Assembly: GCA_001600055.1 (NCBI GenBank)
Contig: BCIV01000030.1
Location: forward strand, 1 to 58,906
Direction of reading: 5' to 3'
Source: Filobasidium wieringae
Taxonomy: Eukaryota; Basidiomycota; Tremellomycetes; Filobasidiales; Filobasidiaceae
Length of the DNA stretch: 58,906 nt
Shown here: piece by piece, positions 1-12,136 of the stretch
How the letters are laid out: each line of letters begins with the position of its first letter
Numbering within the stretch: the first letter of the stretch is position 1
Notes under the pieces: model-generated
The model's input: the letters and a program-made list of their open reading frames with translations, nothing else
Told to the model about the DNA's origin: nothing
Database searches by the model: none
Program-made: the position numbers and the translations under genes

Positions 1-737
1 TCGCATTCTATTTACACCTACTGAATTACCAATTCAAGACGTACTGTGAAGAGGTTACTACAATAGGATCTCGCTAAGTTGTTCTCATACAACCTTCGTT
101 CTTCGCCCTCTAAACCGATTAAAGATCAACGCTTGATACTAATCCTTTCGATTCAACCGACTTACAGATTCCAACCGAATCCTTAATTCGGTCAAATAAC
201 TTGTCCACCACTTGAAACCAACTGAGTTATCACCAACTCTGCTCTCATTTCATTATCAAGATAACCTACAAGTAGCATTTGCTATCAAACCTGTGACAGC
301 AAGAACCTCCCGTAACAGTTACAGGGCTAGGTTAGATAGTACAAATACAGGCAAATTGGGGCAAAAAGGAACGCACTTGTGAGAGGTAGTTTATTTAAGT
401 AGAAATATCAGCCGTATCTATGACTCCGAACACAGCCCAATACTAGTGATTTGTGTATTTGTATGCATATGTATGGTCCGTAAGACATAAGACATAAAGA
501 CTTGCAAACAAACAGGGAAAGATCCTGACCGTAAGCAAACGCACCCTTGTCTCCGCAATCTAGCTTGCTGTGGCCTGTGGGGTCCCGTGATTTGTCAGCA
601 TTTTCGGTCGCGCCTGAGAAGACATGCCTGATCGCTTGTAGCTTGTAGCAGGCATCACATATCTCACGAGCTGACTTGAGAGGCAGGATCCCGAACTCTT
701 CTTGACCTCCAACCCTCACACCAATTAGCTGTACCTT
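1..737. other. Left-edge non-coding stretch
   Basis: I see no convincing gene here. A 141-residue open frame on the minus strand (408-833) overlaps the start of the NTPase gene and has no recognisable protein character, so I treat it as a shadow. The segment presumably contains the promoter of the gene that starts near 738. Confidence 0.5.
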
Positions 738-3700
738 ATGAAAAGGGCCAGGACGCCTTTGGAAATCGACGTTCCCCTTCGAAACAACACCAAGCGAGGC
801 AAGATGGAGAACGCCGTGCAGGCCGCTATACACGAGCCGTTTCCCCTTGGTACTCCCCTACGAAATTACCTCGACGACGTAAAACGCTTCCTCTCCTCCC
901 CCCATCCACAGGTTCTGGACGAGGCGATTGCATACCTTCGCTTATCATATGGTTTCACAATCGCTGCATTGCCAGAGGCCTTACAAGAGCTTGCCCTATA
1001 TCGCGATACGGAACACAAGTTGACTCTGGGAACTCTTGCAAAACTCTCTAAATTTGTGAGCTGTACCGGGAAAGTTATGAATTATTGGAGCGCGTTACCG
1101 ACATCGGACAGAGAGAACTATCATGGGCTCCCAGGTTGGTTTGCAGCGTGGGATCGTCGAACCGACTGCAGTGATCTTCGCGGATGGAAAGTTGAAAGGT
1201 ACCTGGCAGCCGACTTATATGAGACGGTCGCAGAAGCTCTGTCAGACTATACGCCTTTGGAAAATGAGGAACAGAAGCAAGTAGAGTTAGACGTCTCTGA
1301 AGACTGGGCACGTCCCTTTCTAGGAGTTGCAGCTATCAAGCTTCGAGATCATCTTCTTTCTCAAAAAGCAGAGTCCGAGACCCTCAACACTCGCAACTAC
1401 GCTAGAGCATTTCCTGTACTACAATCATCAGGCACAGGCAAGTCGAGGACAGTCGTGCAGTTGAGTACACTTGAACCTGGTTTTATGATCTGTGTGCGAC
1501 CAGAGCCGCGTCAGCGTGAGGTCACTTCACAGCCCCCCCGGGATGATCATATAGGACAATGGCTATTGACAGCTCAAGAGGACACTCCTTTCACCTCGCA
1601 TGCAAAAGCTGCCGCTTGGCTCGCTGCCCTCGCCGATACCATGGCAAACTTCTACAAAGAAGAAATCGCTAGAGCTTCGAACGGACCTCCCGATTGGAAG
1701 GACTTCAAGGTGCAAATGGCCCGATTCTTAGCTCCAGGCAGGGCTCTTGACTATCTGCAGACAGATTTTCTTGAGGATGTTGATAGCGCAGTGCATCCTC
1801 AGCATGAAACTGACGGACCAAGCACCTCCTCCTGTCCGTCTTACAGCGGCATCACCCCATCCTCATCGGGAAGTTCCCTCTCCAAGGGGTCGACTCGTCG
1901 AACTCTTTTGCGCAAGATCAGCGAGGCTGCGCAGAAGACCATGGAATCGGCTACATACCAACCATCCAAGTCTAGACAGGAAGATTTGTCCAAGATATCC
2001 GAATCCTTCGGGCTAGACTTGAATGCTGCATTTACGCGCCTTGAGAACCAGCTCGACCCGTACTGGAACGAGGACGCGTTCTTCCATCTTGCAATCGACG
2101 AATGCAGCGCTTTGCAACAAAATTTGCACGTCGTGCGCCGCTTGTGGGCTGAGCTTAAGTCGTCTAGGTTTTGGTTGCTGTTTCTGGATACCAACGCACA
2201 AATTTCGGAGACGTGCAGTATGACTGCAACCGGTACGCTCAACGACCTAACTAAAATTTCCAATGGTGAGCTGACGACTACTGGAACGCATACAGCCACA
2301 TCGGCTCGCGTCGGTAGAGAGGGCAAGAGTCTTCTGCGACCGTTTTTATTACTGCCGCAGAATCTGGCCCTTTTGCAGAACGACACGTACTTGAGCATCA
2401 TTCGCGGAGAATCAGGGCAGTATGATTATACTCACGCAGACATACTGTCCTTTCTTCCCCAAATGGGCCGTCCCCTACTGGCAGACAAATCGTTCCAAGG
2501 AGGGCATTTGCCAATAGGCGGATTGAATGGCCAACCGTCAACGTCGATTTACTCTATCATGAAGAAATTGCTTAAGGATAGAGTCATGGACATCTTCGAC
2601 AACAAGACGCGTGATCGCTTGGAGCCTGAGGAGACTGTAACTCTTGTTGGCCAACGAATGCCGCTGCGCTTGCTCGGCACAGGTTGTACGTTCACAGGGT
2701 GGGCTGAGTGCATCGATTACTGACTCTTTTGCAAAAAGCTCTAGTTGCACTTAAATTTGCGGAGAACATGGTGGCCGGTCGCATGCGGATCGTTCATGAT
2801 GTAGCCGAATGGCCTGAGGTAATCTCGACTGCCGTCCCCGATGAGCCTCTTCTGAGTCTTGCAGCCACTGCGTTTTTCCGGTCGGACCCGGGCAGATTCT
2901 GGTCAGATGCGATCGAGAATCTTGCGGCCGATGGGAGACAGCTCAATGGGATAGACATTGGAGAGTCCGGTGAAGAATACGTTAGAGCGATCCTGTCGTT
3001 ATCCTCTGATGTGACTGCGGCACTTTCAAACCCTATAGGTCAGTACCAACCTTATCGATTCATATAGAAACTTGTTGATGATTCGTCCAATGCAATAGCG
3101 AGCAACGACGATACAGACCAGAAGCAACAAATCATGTTGAGACGTCTCGACCCTATTCGGCTAAGCACCTTTCTGACAGTTCTCCTTGGCGAGAATCTGG
3201 ATCCGAAACCATTAGCGACAACCGAGAATTACTGGATCAATTTCACGCATTTCACCCGTCTTGCTCAACGCTTCAATCCAGGAGATAATCCTTCGAAGAT
3301 GCCCCTGTCATATTTGGTGGAAATGTGGACTAGACAGACCGCTATACTAGGACCGGCCAATCAAGCTTGTCGTGATGCCGTTCTTCCTGTACTCTACAGC
3401 ACTACTGAACCGATCGGTGAGTACACGGATCGGGTTCAGGCGCGTATGCGCATCACTGAATGAACACCTTAGGCTTAAACGCATTCGAGCCCAAGAACAT
3501 CTCGTTTCTTGCCTTGCAAATTAAGCTTCGACAAACCGCATGCACTGTTTTTAGAAAGGCCGCGACGGATCCTATAAAATACGCCTGGAAGAAAGACTTT
3601 AGCCGCGTCGGGGTGGAAAGTCTCGAAAATCGGGACCTTGCAGTCTTCCAAATATTCGTAGAGTTAGGTTTGAAATCTTCCGCCGTCGAATGGGACCTCG

Positions 3701-3897
3701 ATGAACCATTGCTGACCAAGATAAGAGTCCGCGGGAATGGCATAACGTCGTTTCCAGTTTTGTCCGCCCTCGAAAGACTAGCTCAAAATGGCCTACAGCA
3801 ATGGATCGGCAGACTCGACAAGCTGAAAGCCCCTTTGTCGGAACGACGGGATGAACTTTGTTTGCGGGGTGAGGCTGTTGCCTTGGCTATGAGCTGA
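738..3897 (+). CDS. Large P-loop NTPase, Crinkler/RHS (CR)-type
   Basis: I model four exons (738-2685, 2739-3038, 3099-3416, 3473-3897) giving 996 residues. All introns are 53-60 nt with GTACGT, GTCAGT and GTGAGT donors and keep phase. A Walker A motif (SSGTGKSRT) lies at about residues 230-238 and a Walker B-like segment (HLAIDECS) at about 450-457. The spacing of more than 200 residues between them, together with the SSGTGKSR form, is what is known from the NTPase module of Crinkler/retrotransposon-hot-spot (CR) proteins of fungi and oomycetes. No LFLAK-type N-terminus and no nuclease motif were recognised. The C-terminal 500 residues match nothing I know. The ATG at 804 is an alternative start. 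Function in this organism is unknown; a role as effector, in genome conflict or near transposons is only inference from the family. The frame is intact, so it is not an obvious pseudogene. Confidence 0.7.
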
Positions 3898-5020
3898 AAA
3901 CAGTGGAGCAATAATGGGTACGTGCGCCAGTTTCCCCTTGGGTTTTCCGCCGGAAGTCCCAAACTCGACCTTGGCAGGTGAGAATTATGTATAGCTGGTA
4001 CTCTGATTGGAGTAGAGGGTCTCGATCTCTTAATGAAATGATGTGAACCGCACAAGAACAATGAAAATTGTATCCTGGTCGACAACGGGTCGGGCCTCTG
4101 GTTGTTCAAGCCGAAGAACACTGCTTACAATTAACGATAAAACGATCAGTCTTCATGCGAAAAAAGGATGCCCATTTTGCAGTTACGCCGCTTCCAGCTT
4201 AACCTACATCAGGTCTTCGTCGTTTGTAATAATCGGCCACAGCGAAATCCACTCTCCTGTCCATCCGCGACGTCACTTATGGGTTATCGTTGTTAAAAGG
4301 TGTTCTCTTGGACCGATAGTATATATGAACGGCTTCAGCCTAGTATCGACAATACCGTATATCGATTAGACAAGAAATTGCGCTTCCCGGTCTTACCGCT
4401 CCGCTGTGTGTGATACTCAACCTGCATAAATTGCACACGCGCGGCAAGAATGAAACAGGGAAGTGACCGCTTGATTTCACCTTAGTGGTCCATATTTTGT
4501 TGTACTCTCTGTTGATGGGGAATCCAGATTGGCACCAGCTGAGAGTTGCACAATGTATTATTGAGCTGACTCGTCGTGTGTCGCTTGCCAAACTTCTCGC
4601 TTGAATGAAGCCCGGTCCACGTCTAAGCTCCCCAAAGCTCATTGCGCTACATACCATTGTATCCCTAAGCTTTACAACGTCAGGTCAAACACTGAAGAGC
4701 CAGCCAAGAACCTATCAAATCATTCTATAAGTATCGAAGCGAGATGGTTCCCATTGCACAGCAGCCTCTTGTGACTCCAAACCAGGCTTTGATAGAGATA
4801 CGGGGATACCCTTTTCACTTGACGAATGGTGAGCTGACAGCCTCCACATCCACTTAGATATCTAATATACCCTGAGCAGCAAACTATCCCATCACATCAA
4901 CAATCAATCAGATTTTTGAACCTTAGTTGAGAGACTGAGAGTCTCAGATTGATGAGTAGGTGAATATAACCCAATATTTGGAACGTTGATATTTTGGCAA
5001 ATTTCCCATCGGATACTGAT
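3898..5020. other. AT-rich spacer, no gene seen
   Basis: Only short unconvincing open frames (for example 4043-4369 plus and 4340-4657 minus) occur here. No splice-consistent protein was found. The DNA is more AT-rich than the neighbouring genes. Confidence 0.5.
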
Positions 5021-5107
5021 GGGGATATGGTTTAGGGGTATAACATTCCATTAGCATTCGATTGGTTTGTGTTGGAAAGGTCTGGCGTTCGATTCGCCAT
5101 TTCTCCA
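5021..5107 (+). tRNA. tRNA-Ala(AGC) with 15-nt intron
   Basis: The segment folds as a tRNA. The 7-bp acceptor stem (5021-5027 with 5100-5106) has the alanine identity pair G3:U70, one U-U mismatch at position 6, and discriminator A at 5107. The T-arm is perfect (TGGCG/CGCCA around the TTCGATT loop). The anticodon stem TTCCA/TGGAA encloses anticodon AGC at 5053-5055. A roughly 15-nt intron (about 5057-5071) sits after position 37, as in nuclear tRNA genes, leaving a mature length of about 72 nt. The D-arm is weak, with three A/T-rich pairs. The A-box (TGGTTTAGGGG) and B-box (GTTCGATTC) fit RNA polymerase III promoters. Confidence 0.78.
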
Positions 5108-5464
5108 CTTTTTATTATGCGCGGCACGTAATCTCATGTGCACACGCCCCGAAGGTCCTAACTTCAATCTGAGAACACTTAGCCCCACATGACTTGCCTG
5201 ATACGATTGCGTGATAGCCAACTATGGCTCATGATCGAGCTTGGAATGATTGAGTCTCTGAGGTCCGTGTGTGTCTATATTCAGGGCAGCGGTGCAAAAC
5301 GTCGGATTCAAATCATGGACGCAGACGCGATTGTGAGCTGTTCAGATCTCGACAGCCATCATTGCCATATTGCAACTTGTGACTGTAGTTGCTCAAAGCT
5401 CGTGGGACCCTTCGACTTCACACATATCAGATCTCGCTATCTAAACCTATCTCCCAACAGCGAG
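5108..5464. other. Spacer between tRNA and ENTH gene
   Basis: A T-rich run follows the tRNA (about 5107-5118) and may end pol III transcription. The rest is presumably the promoter and 5' leader of the ENTH gene. The open frame at 5189-5563 is not supported as coding. Confidence 0.4.
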
Positions 5465-7421
5465 ATGGACAAATTGGAAGGTAAATCTTCCTCTGTTCCA
5501 GCCATATCTCCGTATGCAGACCTCACCACGAATGCGACTTCCTTGACCCTCAGATCTTGCTAAACAAGCATCTCAGCTAACTTTCTATGATGTCAAGTCG
5601 TACTACAATCAGGCAAGAAATGCCATTCTCAACGTGTCGCCTATCGAGGCAAAGGTATGTCGCCTTATCTTCTTCTCATTGAACCTGGCTCAGGATCGAA
5701 CTGTTCTCAAATAGGTTCGAGAAGCCACGGATCCAGACGAAGCGTGGTAAGACGGCAACGAGTAATCAGCTGAGGATCGGTACCCACTTACCAAGATGAA
5801 TCTTCTGATAGGGGTGCTTCATCTACCTTGATGCAAGATATCGCTCAAGCGTAGGTTCGGCCATCATCTGCGCATATCGAGCTGAACTGAAATTTGCGGG
5901 CGCACTATCCACAGTACCCATAGCTTGTGAGTCGATCTCAGACTCTATCTGCATTGTTCACCGTTCACGGCAGATCTCCTCATGCTGCAGTCAACAATTC
6001 AACGAGGTTATGCCCTTGATCTGGTCGAGGTTTCACGAGAGCGAAGCTCGTCAATGGAGACAGGTTTACAAGGTATTCGTCGAGCTGGCTGGACGCATAT
6101 AGCAAGACTCATTTTTCCCCCTTACAGGCCTTGACTCTACTCGAGTACCTTGTCAAAAACGGGTCCGAACGTGTAGTTGACGACGCTCGTGGACATGTCT
6201 CTACAATCAAGATGCTAAGAGGATTTCACTACACCGATGAGAAGGGTAAGGACCAAGGAATAAACGGTGAGTCTCTCCGAGTATCTGAGAGTACTGTACT
6301 GTATTCTTATGTCAAGTCTATCTTTCAGTTCGCAATCGTGCCAAGGAGATCGTAGAGCTCCTTTCCGATGTTGAGCGGATCAGAGTTGAACGTCGCAGAG
6401 CCAAAGCAAATCGCAACAAGTATAGCGGCACTGGCAACGATGGCGCTCCTGGTGGAAGGTTTGGCGGAAGCAGTTCCCGATATGGTGGATTCGGCAGTGA
6501 GGGATCAGGTCGTGACGACTACGGCGGGAGAAGATTCGAAAATCAAAGCAGTACCAGTCGTCGACCGGAGTACGATACTGGAGGTTAGTGATTATTACGA
6601 CTTTCAACGACCAAACGTACTCACTCTGCCGACACCTGATCGAATGCGCTCTTGGTTTAGACGTCTATCGATCTTCCAATAGCGAACAACCAGAGTATGA
6701 CGAGTACGATGCAGGCGAAGATGACGGTCGACGGGTTGCTTCTAGGGACCGTTCCACAGCAGCAAGAAGTGTTAGAGATACGGCAGCTCCAGTCAAAACA
6801 GCTGCTCCTCCCCACAGCTTCAACACAGAGAAGCAGAAGCCCGCTGTAGCCCAAGATTTGTTTGATTTCGGCGATGACGATTTCGGAGGGAATGTAGCTG
6901 CTATGGCTGCACCTGCAGCAACCTCGACTAAGACTATCTTGGACGACGACGGTGAGTCAGGTCGAAAAGGATGGATTTACTTGACGAGGACTAATTTCGG
7001 TTACGCCTTAGACGATTTCGCCGATTTCCAAGAAGCCAAGGTTTTGCCAGTCGCTGCTTCCGCAGGTGTTCCACCTCCCAACGCGCCTGCAGCAGGTCAG
7101 AACGTGTTCAACCTTCTCGACAATCTACCCCCTGCACAAGCTGCACCAAGAGCGTCACCGGCGAAACCTGTTGTATACAGTCAAGTCAGCGCCACCCCGA
7201 AGCCCGCCGCCAATGTTGTACAGAGCAAGGGCGGGTTCGATGACTTGTGGAGCCTTAGCTTAGCTGGAGCCGGAGGTCTCAGTTCACCAAATGGCTCCAG
7301 CAACACCAATAAGAAAAGTATGCTGGATCTTGACCGAGAGCAGACGATGAACAGCCTCTGGGGCGCAAGTCCCGCGACTAAGGCCGGCAGCAAGTCTGCC
7401 TTTGACGATTTACTTGGTTAG
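5465..7421 (+). CDS. ENT3: ENTH-domain clathrin adaptor (Ent3/epsinR-like)
   Basis: Ten exons (5465-5480, 5569-5654, 5715-5746, 5812-5850, 5915-5926, 5991-6072, 6128-6266, 6329-6583, 6661-6951, 7012-7421) give 453 residues with phase kept throughout. The first about 150 residues are an ENTH domain with hallmark segments QARNAILNVSP, EAKVREATD, NGSERVV and DEKGKDQGIN. ENTH domains bind phosphoinositides. The tail is low in complexity and carries acidic-phenylalanine motifs (DFGDDDFGG, DDFADF, FDDLW) of the kind that bind gamma-ear/GGA appendages. This pattern points to trans-Golgi/endosome traffic (Ent3, epsinR) rather than endocytic epsins; no UIM or NPF repeats are evident. The start is set by the first Met of MDKLEASQLTFYDVKS, where exon 1 is only 16 nt and exon 5 only 12 nt. 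The assignment to Ent3 rather than Ent5 is inference. Confidence 0.9.
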
Positions 7422-7678
7422 CTGTACTTTTCCAGATGTACCTTAGACCGTTCCGCAACATGTGATTGTATTCTTCAGGCTCTAATGACTTCACAAGCTC
7501 CCATGCTGAACCTTGAAACCACCCGATGTAGGTCTACGTGGAGTCTAGGGTCCAAACGGTGACTGACAATATAAACAAGCGAGCTTGATCTAAGCTATAC
7601 TCCTTCAGATGGAGTGTTGCTCTAACGCAGCCCTTGCATCCAGTAAAACCTCGTCTACTCAGCTACGATCTCATCATC

Positions 7679-8737
7679 ATGTCCGACGCTCGCTTGAGAA
7701 GATGTAGGAAAGAGATCGCAGGCGAGTCTTGAATCATCATCAGCTCTACAAGAGATCTCTCCTGACGACGATTGCCTCTCCTAGACTGTCAGAAGGACAA
7801 AGTCTCGGGTATCACGGTAGACAGTGAGCAGGATGCATACCCAACGAGTAATATTGTCAGGTATTGATATCTCTTGCTGGTATCAGTGGTCGACAATACG
7901 CCAACTCACCTCAAGGGAACTTTTATGGGTCCTGTACGTATCAGGTTACTCTACAGCCATAGTCAACTCACCGTTCTTGATACTTAGGAGAATTCCCCTT
8001 ACGAAGGGGGGAAGTATGAGGTCGATATCATCATCCCAGATTCATATCCATTCTCTGCGCCAAAGATGCGATTCATAACGTGCGTCTGTTCAACGAACAT
8101 TGTCGACTGTTCGTCCTGCTCCTAATCTAGTTCCATCTTTACAGCAAGTTATATCATCCCAACGTATCCTCTGTCACTGTGAGTCCATATCAAGGGAAAG
8201 ATATATGAAAAGGCTAAATAGTCTATACATCTTCTTCCTCATTTGAACTCGCTCAGGGCGCCATCTGTCTTGGTAGGTCATCCTGAAACCAATCAAGAGG
8301 ATCATAGCGTTGACGAGGAACTGTCACCATGCCTAGATATCTTGAAGAGCAACTGGAGTCCAGTTTTGACCTTGAAGAGCACCTTACTATCGTTACAAAG
8401 TCTGCTCACTGATCCACAAGCGGACGATCCGCAAGACGCTCAGGGTAAGTTCAACGCCGATGACGGACGATATATCTTAACGTTTCGACGGTTCCTAGTT
8501 GCGGGACATTACAAGCGGGACAAAAGATCGTTCGATGAGACAGCTAAACAGTGGGCTATTCAATATGCCGGCGCTCCAGGGGATTCCCCGGCGAACGATG
8601 CAAACGGATCGACCCAGAAAAGCAAAGCAGAGCAAGCAGGGCTTTCGGAGGCTAACGTAGCTAAATTCGTCGCGTGTGGTTTCGAAGAGGACAAGGTCAG
8701 TCGTGCTGTGGACTTGGTCCGCTTGGGCACTGTTTGA
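7679..8737 (+). CDS. UBC1: Ubiquitin-conjugating enzyme E2 with UBA domain (UBC1/E2-25K)
   Basis: Eight exons (7679-7721, 7785-7823, 7887-7933, 7988-8079, 8145-8178, 8257-8272, 8337-8444, 8499-8737) give 205 residues. The UBC fold is clear: N-terminal helix MSDARLRRCRKEI, HPN-type segment LYHPNVSSVTG, active-site Cys89 in GAICLDIL, and DDPQDA after it. The C-terminal about 40 residues form a UBA domain (VAKFVACGFEEDKVSRAV), which is diagnostic for yeast Ubc1 and human UBE2K. These enzymes build or extend K48 ubiquitin chains with RING E3s. The first intron (7722-7784) appears to use a GC donor (GCGAGT). Without it the frame closes at a TGA after 17 codons. Confidence 0.93.
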
Positions 8738-9139
8738 CAGAGAGGTGACGACATCTTAGGTGATAAGAACCTTGTCCGACCTGGACTACCGGGGGACGAA
8801 TATAGCCAAAATCAGTGATAATGCGGCAAGTACCGTCGTTTGTGGTGCATAGGGTCGAAGCTTAGCACAAAAGCTAATCTTGCTTGGATAGGTTGTCGAA
8901 GCTCTCCTCTCATGACCGCTGGTGGCGATCCGATCATTCGCCGTGACGAGTATACCGTTGTAACGTCTGTGGGACTACCTTAGTTGCCATCCGTGTGCGA
9001 CATGTGCGATACTACTATGCATTTTGACTACGAATACCACATAACAGATGATGACGAATCATCTACCACCAGCTACTTCCACTGTGGCTGCTCCCTGCGA
9101 CTCAGCCACCAGCCAAGTTCCGCTTGACCCATCATCACC
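8738..9139. other. Intergenic, tandem genes
   Basis: No gene is seen. The stretch holds the 3' end of the E2 gene and the promoter of the fructosamine kinase gene. Confidence 0.5.
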
Positions 9140-10159
9140 ATGTCACAGTGCATACCCCAAGTGGTACGCAACCACTTGCCTGACCATCTCAGACCGGAAG
9201 ACTTTATACCAACAAACACGTCCAACGTCTTTCTCTATAAACCTACGTCGCAAAGTCTTCTTGTCAAGCTGGCCACAGGAAAGGATGCAGCTCAGCTCGT
9301 AGGAGAGATTCAAGGCTTGCGTGCGATGGCTCGGGTATGTCCTGATCTGGTACCTCGGATCATCTCCAGTGGCATCGAACGCGAACAAGCTTGGTCCATC
9401 ACAGAGTGGTTCACACTACAACCGTCTACCTCATCAGACACGCAGGCCGAGCTCGGTCGAAAGTTGGCGCAAATGCATAGTCGGGCGAATGACGATACCA
9501 AGGACGAGAAGTACGGATTTGATATCCCTACGCATTGTGGAGTCACCGAACAGGATAATACTTGGGAGAAGGACTGGATGACGTTCTTTCGCGATAGGCG
9601 TCTTGGCGACCTTGTCAACCGGATTGCAGACAACGAGATCTCTATTCAATGGGAATGGATACGTGAGCTAGTCATTCCTGCTCTTTTGAAGGGATTTGTG
9701 CCGGAACCTCGACCGTCAATCATTCATGGCGACCTCTGGTCGGGAAACGTTGGCGTCAATAAAGCTGATGGACGTCCCGTCATTTATGACCCGAGCTGTT
9801 ACTACGGACATAATGAGGTTGAGCTCGGGATGACCAGGATGTTCGGAGGTGAGCTGTGGCAGGAATAAAGCTTTTCCGAGTACTAACCTGAACACGCGTT
9901 TCTCAGGATTCACCGACGCCTTTTACGAGGCGTATCATCGAGTCCACCCTAAGTCCCAACCTCACTACTCAGAAAGACAGAAGCTTTACGAACTGTATCA
10001 TCATCTAAACGTGAGTATCGTCTCCACTGTCGATGATTCGGCCCTGATGTTTGTGCGCGTCGATTGATCCAGCATACCCTCATGTTCGGGGGAGGGTACA
10101 AGGGAGGTGCCTTGACCATCATGAAAGACCTAATAGGATGGGCGAATAACGATCTGTAA
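9140..10159 (+). CDS. Fructosamine-3-kinase family protein
   Basis: Three exons (9140-9848, 9907-10010, 10073-10159) give 299 residues, the usual length of the family. The aminoglycoside-phosphotransferase-like fold shows the catalytic motif HGDLWSGN (His196, Asp198) and the metal-binding segment YDPSCYYGHNEVELGMT with the family's D-x-S/A-x-Y-Y-G-H form. Other family marks are KLATGKDAAQ, a nucleotide-binding lysine region, and AQMHS before the insertion. Family members phosphorylate the third carbon of fructosamines or ribulosamines on glycated proteins, so the adduct falls off (deglycation). It is probably soluble and cytosolic, as no signal peptide is seen. It ends 78 bp from the convergent Mid1 gene. 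Confidence 0.92.
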
Positions 10160-10237
10160 TCGACATGCGATCTAACATATACAACGTGGTTCAGCATCTA
10201 TGATGTCAGAGGGACTTGGTTGCCGATCCGTCCCTCC

Positions 10238-12136
10238 TCAGGTCGAGTCGACGTATCCGTTGCACCACACATGACCCCAGATATCGGCTCCACCGTCTTC
10301 CTCGCCCTCACAATCACCTCCGTTTTCCTTGTCCCGTCCGCAGTAGGCATAACTCGAGTTGGCATTGACGCCACGTAGCGGACACCGGAATCCGAGATAA
10401 ACGGGACACTTCCGATCGACTCTGCGACATCCGCTCAGGCAAGGAAGCAATTCATTATACGGATATGGTGGGTCAGCCGAGTAGATTGTACGTGGGTTGT
10501 TTTTGAACCGCTGGATCGTCATTGGGACTAGCGCGTCGACGTGCTCGGTCCTGAGGGCCGTGCGATTGTCGGACATTTCGACCTGACCCCTTGACGCACA
10601 TCTTGGCAGGATGGATTGACATAACCATTGGCGGTATTCGTCGAAGCAGTCGGCGCACGTACTGACCTGTGAATAGAGATCCCTTCCACAAGCGGATGTG
10701 AGGAGAGAGGTTGAGAACGATTGGAGGGAAGATGCGAGGGAGTGGGCAAGACGATCGTCGAGTTGCGTGATGGCATCTGCGGAGCCCTGTGTGGGTGGTT
10801 CTAGAGGTGCAGCATAGCCAATCGATGGACACAGTTCCAGTCCATGTACGAGAGGACACGGAAAGTCATCTGTGCAGGGGAGGTGAAAGGTTAGCCGAAA
10901 CGTCAAGGTGGAGGGATTTCAGTCCAGCGTACCTTCTTTGGTGATCATGTGGATCGGACCGTGTAGAATCCCACGAACCGCATGCAACCGATCGTCCACG
11001 GTCGATCGAGGTTCTATCGCATAAATGGTGTAGTTGATCCCGTTCGGTTGTAACCCTCGAGTGAGCCAGTCCCACCTCCACCCTTCGGGTCGTTGTACGA
11101 GGATAGTGTCGGTCAGGTCGGTACCGCCTGGAGTGGATGCGGCCGAGAGGTTGAGGGAGGAGGCGTTGTATAACAAGGACGCGAAGCCGGTGAGGTCTGC
11201 GGTCTGATTGATCGATCGAGTGATGGCGCACATGCTAGAGTGTAGACTGTGGCTGCCGTTGATCGGACCTGTTTGGGACGTGGAACCGGATCGAGCCCAG
11301 ACGGTGGTGGGTAGGATGACGGGGAACATCTGTCTTTGAACTGTGAGAGGGATACCGGCCGGTGAAGAGGGAATGTCTACACGAGCGGGTGCTGGCGAGG
11401 AGAGGGTGTAGTTGGGATACGTAGGGATGACCTGGTGGTCGACGAGCGATTCGAGGACGGGCGAGTAGATGAGCGATTGAGAGGCGGTGGTGTCGCCTAG
11501 TAAAGGACGTTGGAGGGAGAGCGAGTGTATGGGAGCCCCGACCTGTATTCCGAGCTCGAGGTCGATGTCGTCGCCTTGCGTGCCAAAGACGGCGACGACA
11601 CCGCCGTCGGCCATCCAACCTGTCCAATTGGCGAATCCAGCGTTCCCGTCGAGTTTAAGTGTCCAAACGTATTGAGCTCGAAAGAGCTCGGTGATGGCGT
11701 TTGCGCGATCCTTTGCGTTGAAACCGGAAGACCTGTCGGTCGAACGCTTGGCGGCGAGCATGGAGGGACTGTACGGATCGAGGTCTGGCTGGTCGATGAT
11801 GGTGGACGAGGTGGAGTTGCTGCTGGCGTCATCTTGAGCTGATTCGGGAAAGAGGGAAGATGCGTTTGTGACGAGTACGACGGGATAGTCGAGTGACGAG
11901 CTAAGGGCACAGACGTTGATGGTGAGGTAGACCTGTTGATCGATGGATACGGGGGGTATGTGGATATAGGTCGAGGCGTTGTTGGCGGTGGCAGTACTAC
12001 CGTTCGACGGAGGGGAAGCCGTCACGGCGAGGAGAGCAGGTAGAGTCGGGATTGCGATCGATCGTACAGAGATGGCGGTTGCTGTTTCAAGTACGCAGAG
12101 AGAGGAGAATGCGAGAGCGAGCCAGGAAGTGAGCAT
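10238..12136 (-). CDS. MID1: Mid1-type stretch-activated calcium channel subunit
   Basis: Two exons (12136-10933 and 10869-10238; 63-nt GT-AG intron) give 611 residues. A signal peptide (MLTSWLALAFSSLCVLETATA) is followed by a Ser/Thr- and N-glycosylation-rich ectodomain with many NxS/T sites. A cysteine-rich C-terminus contains CADCFDEYRQWLC, LPCLSGCRRVDRKCP and YAYCG. This Cys pattern is the hallmark of Mid1 proteins. In yeasts Mid1 partners with the Cch1 channel in the plasma membrane/ER for calcium entry during stress and mating. The identification rests on overall architecture and the C-terminal cysteines. Confidence 0.92.

Noticed and set aside
408..833. 141-residue minus-strand open frame at the left edge
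   Set aside because: It overlaps the start of the NTPase gene, has no recognisable motif and no splice partners.
1841..2401. 186-residue minus-strand frame
   Set aside because: It is antisense to the NTPase coding exon and is explained as its shadow.
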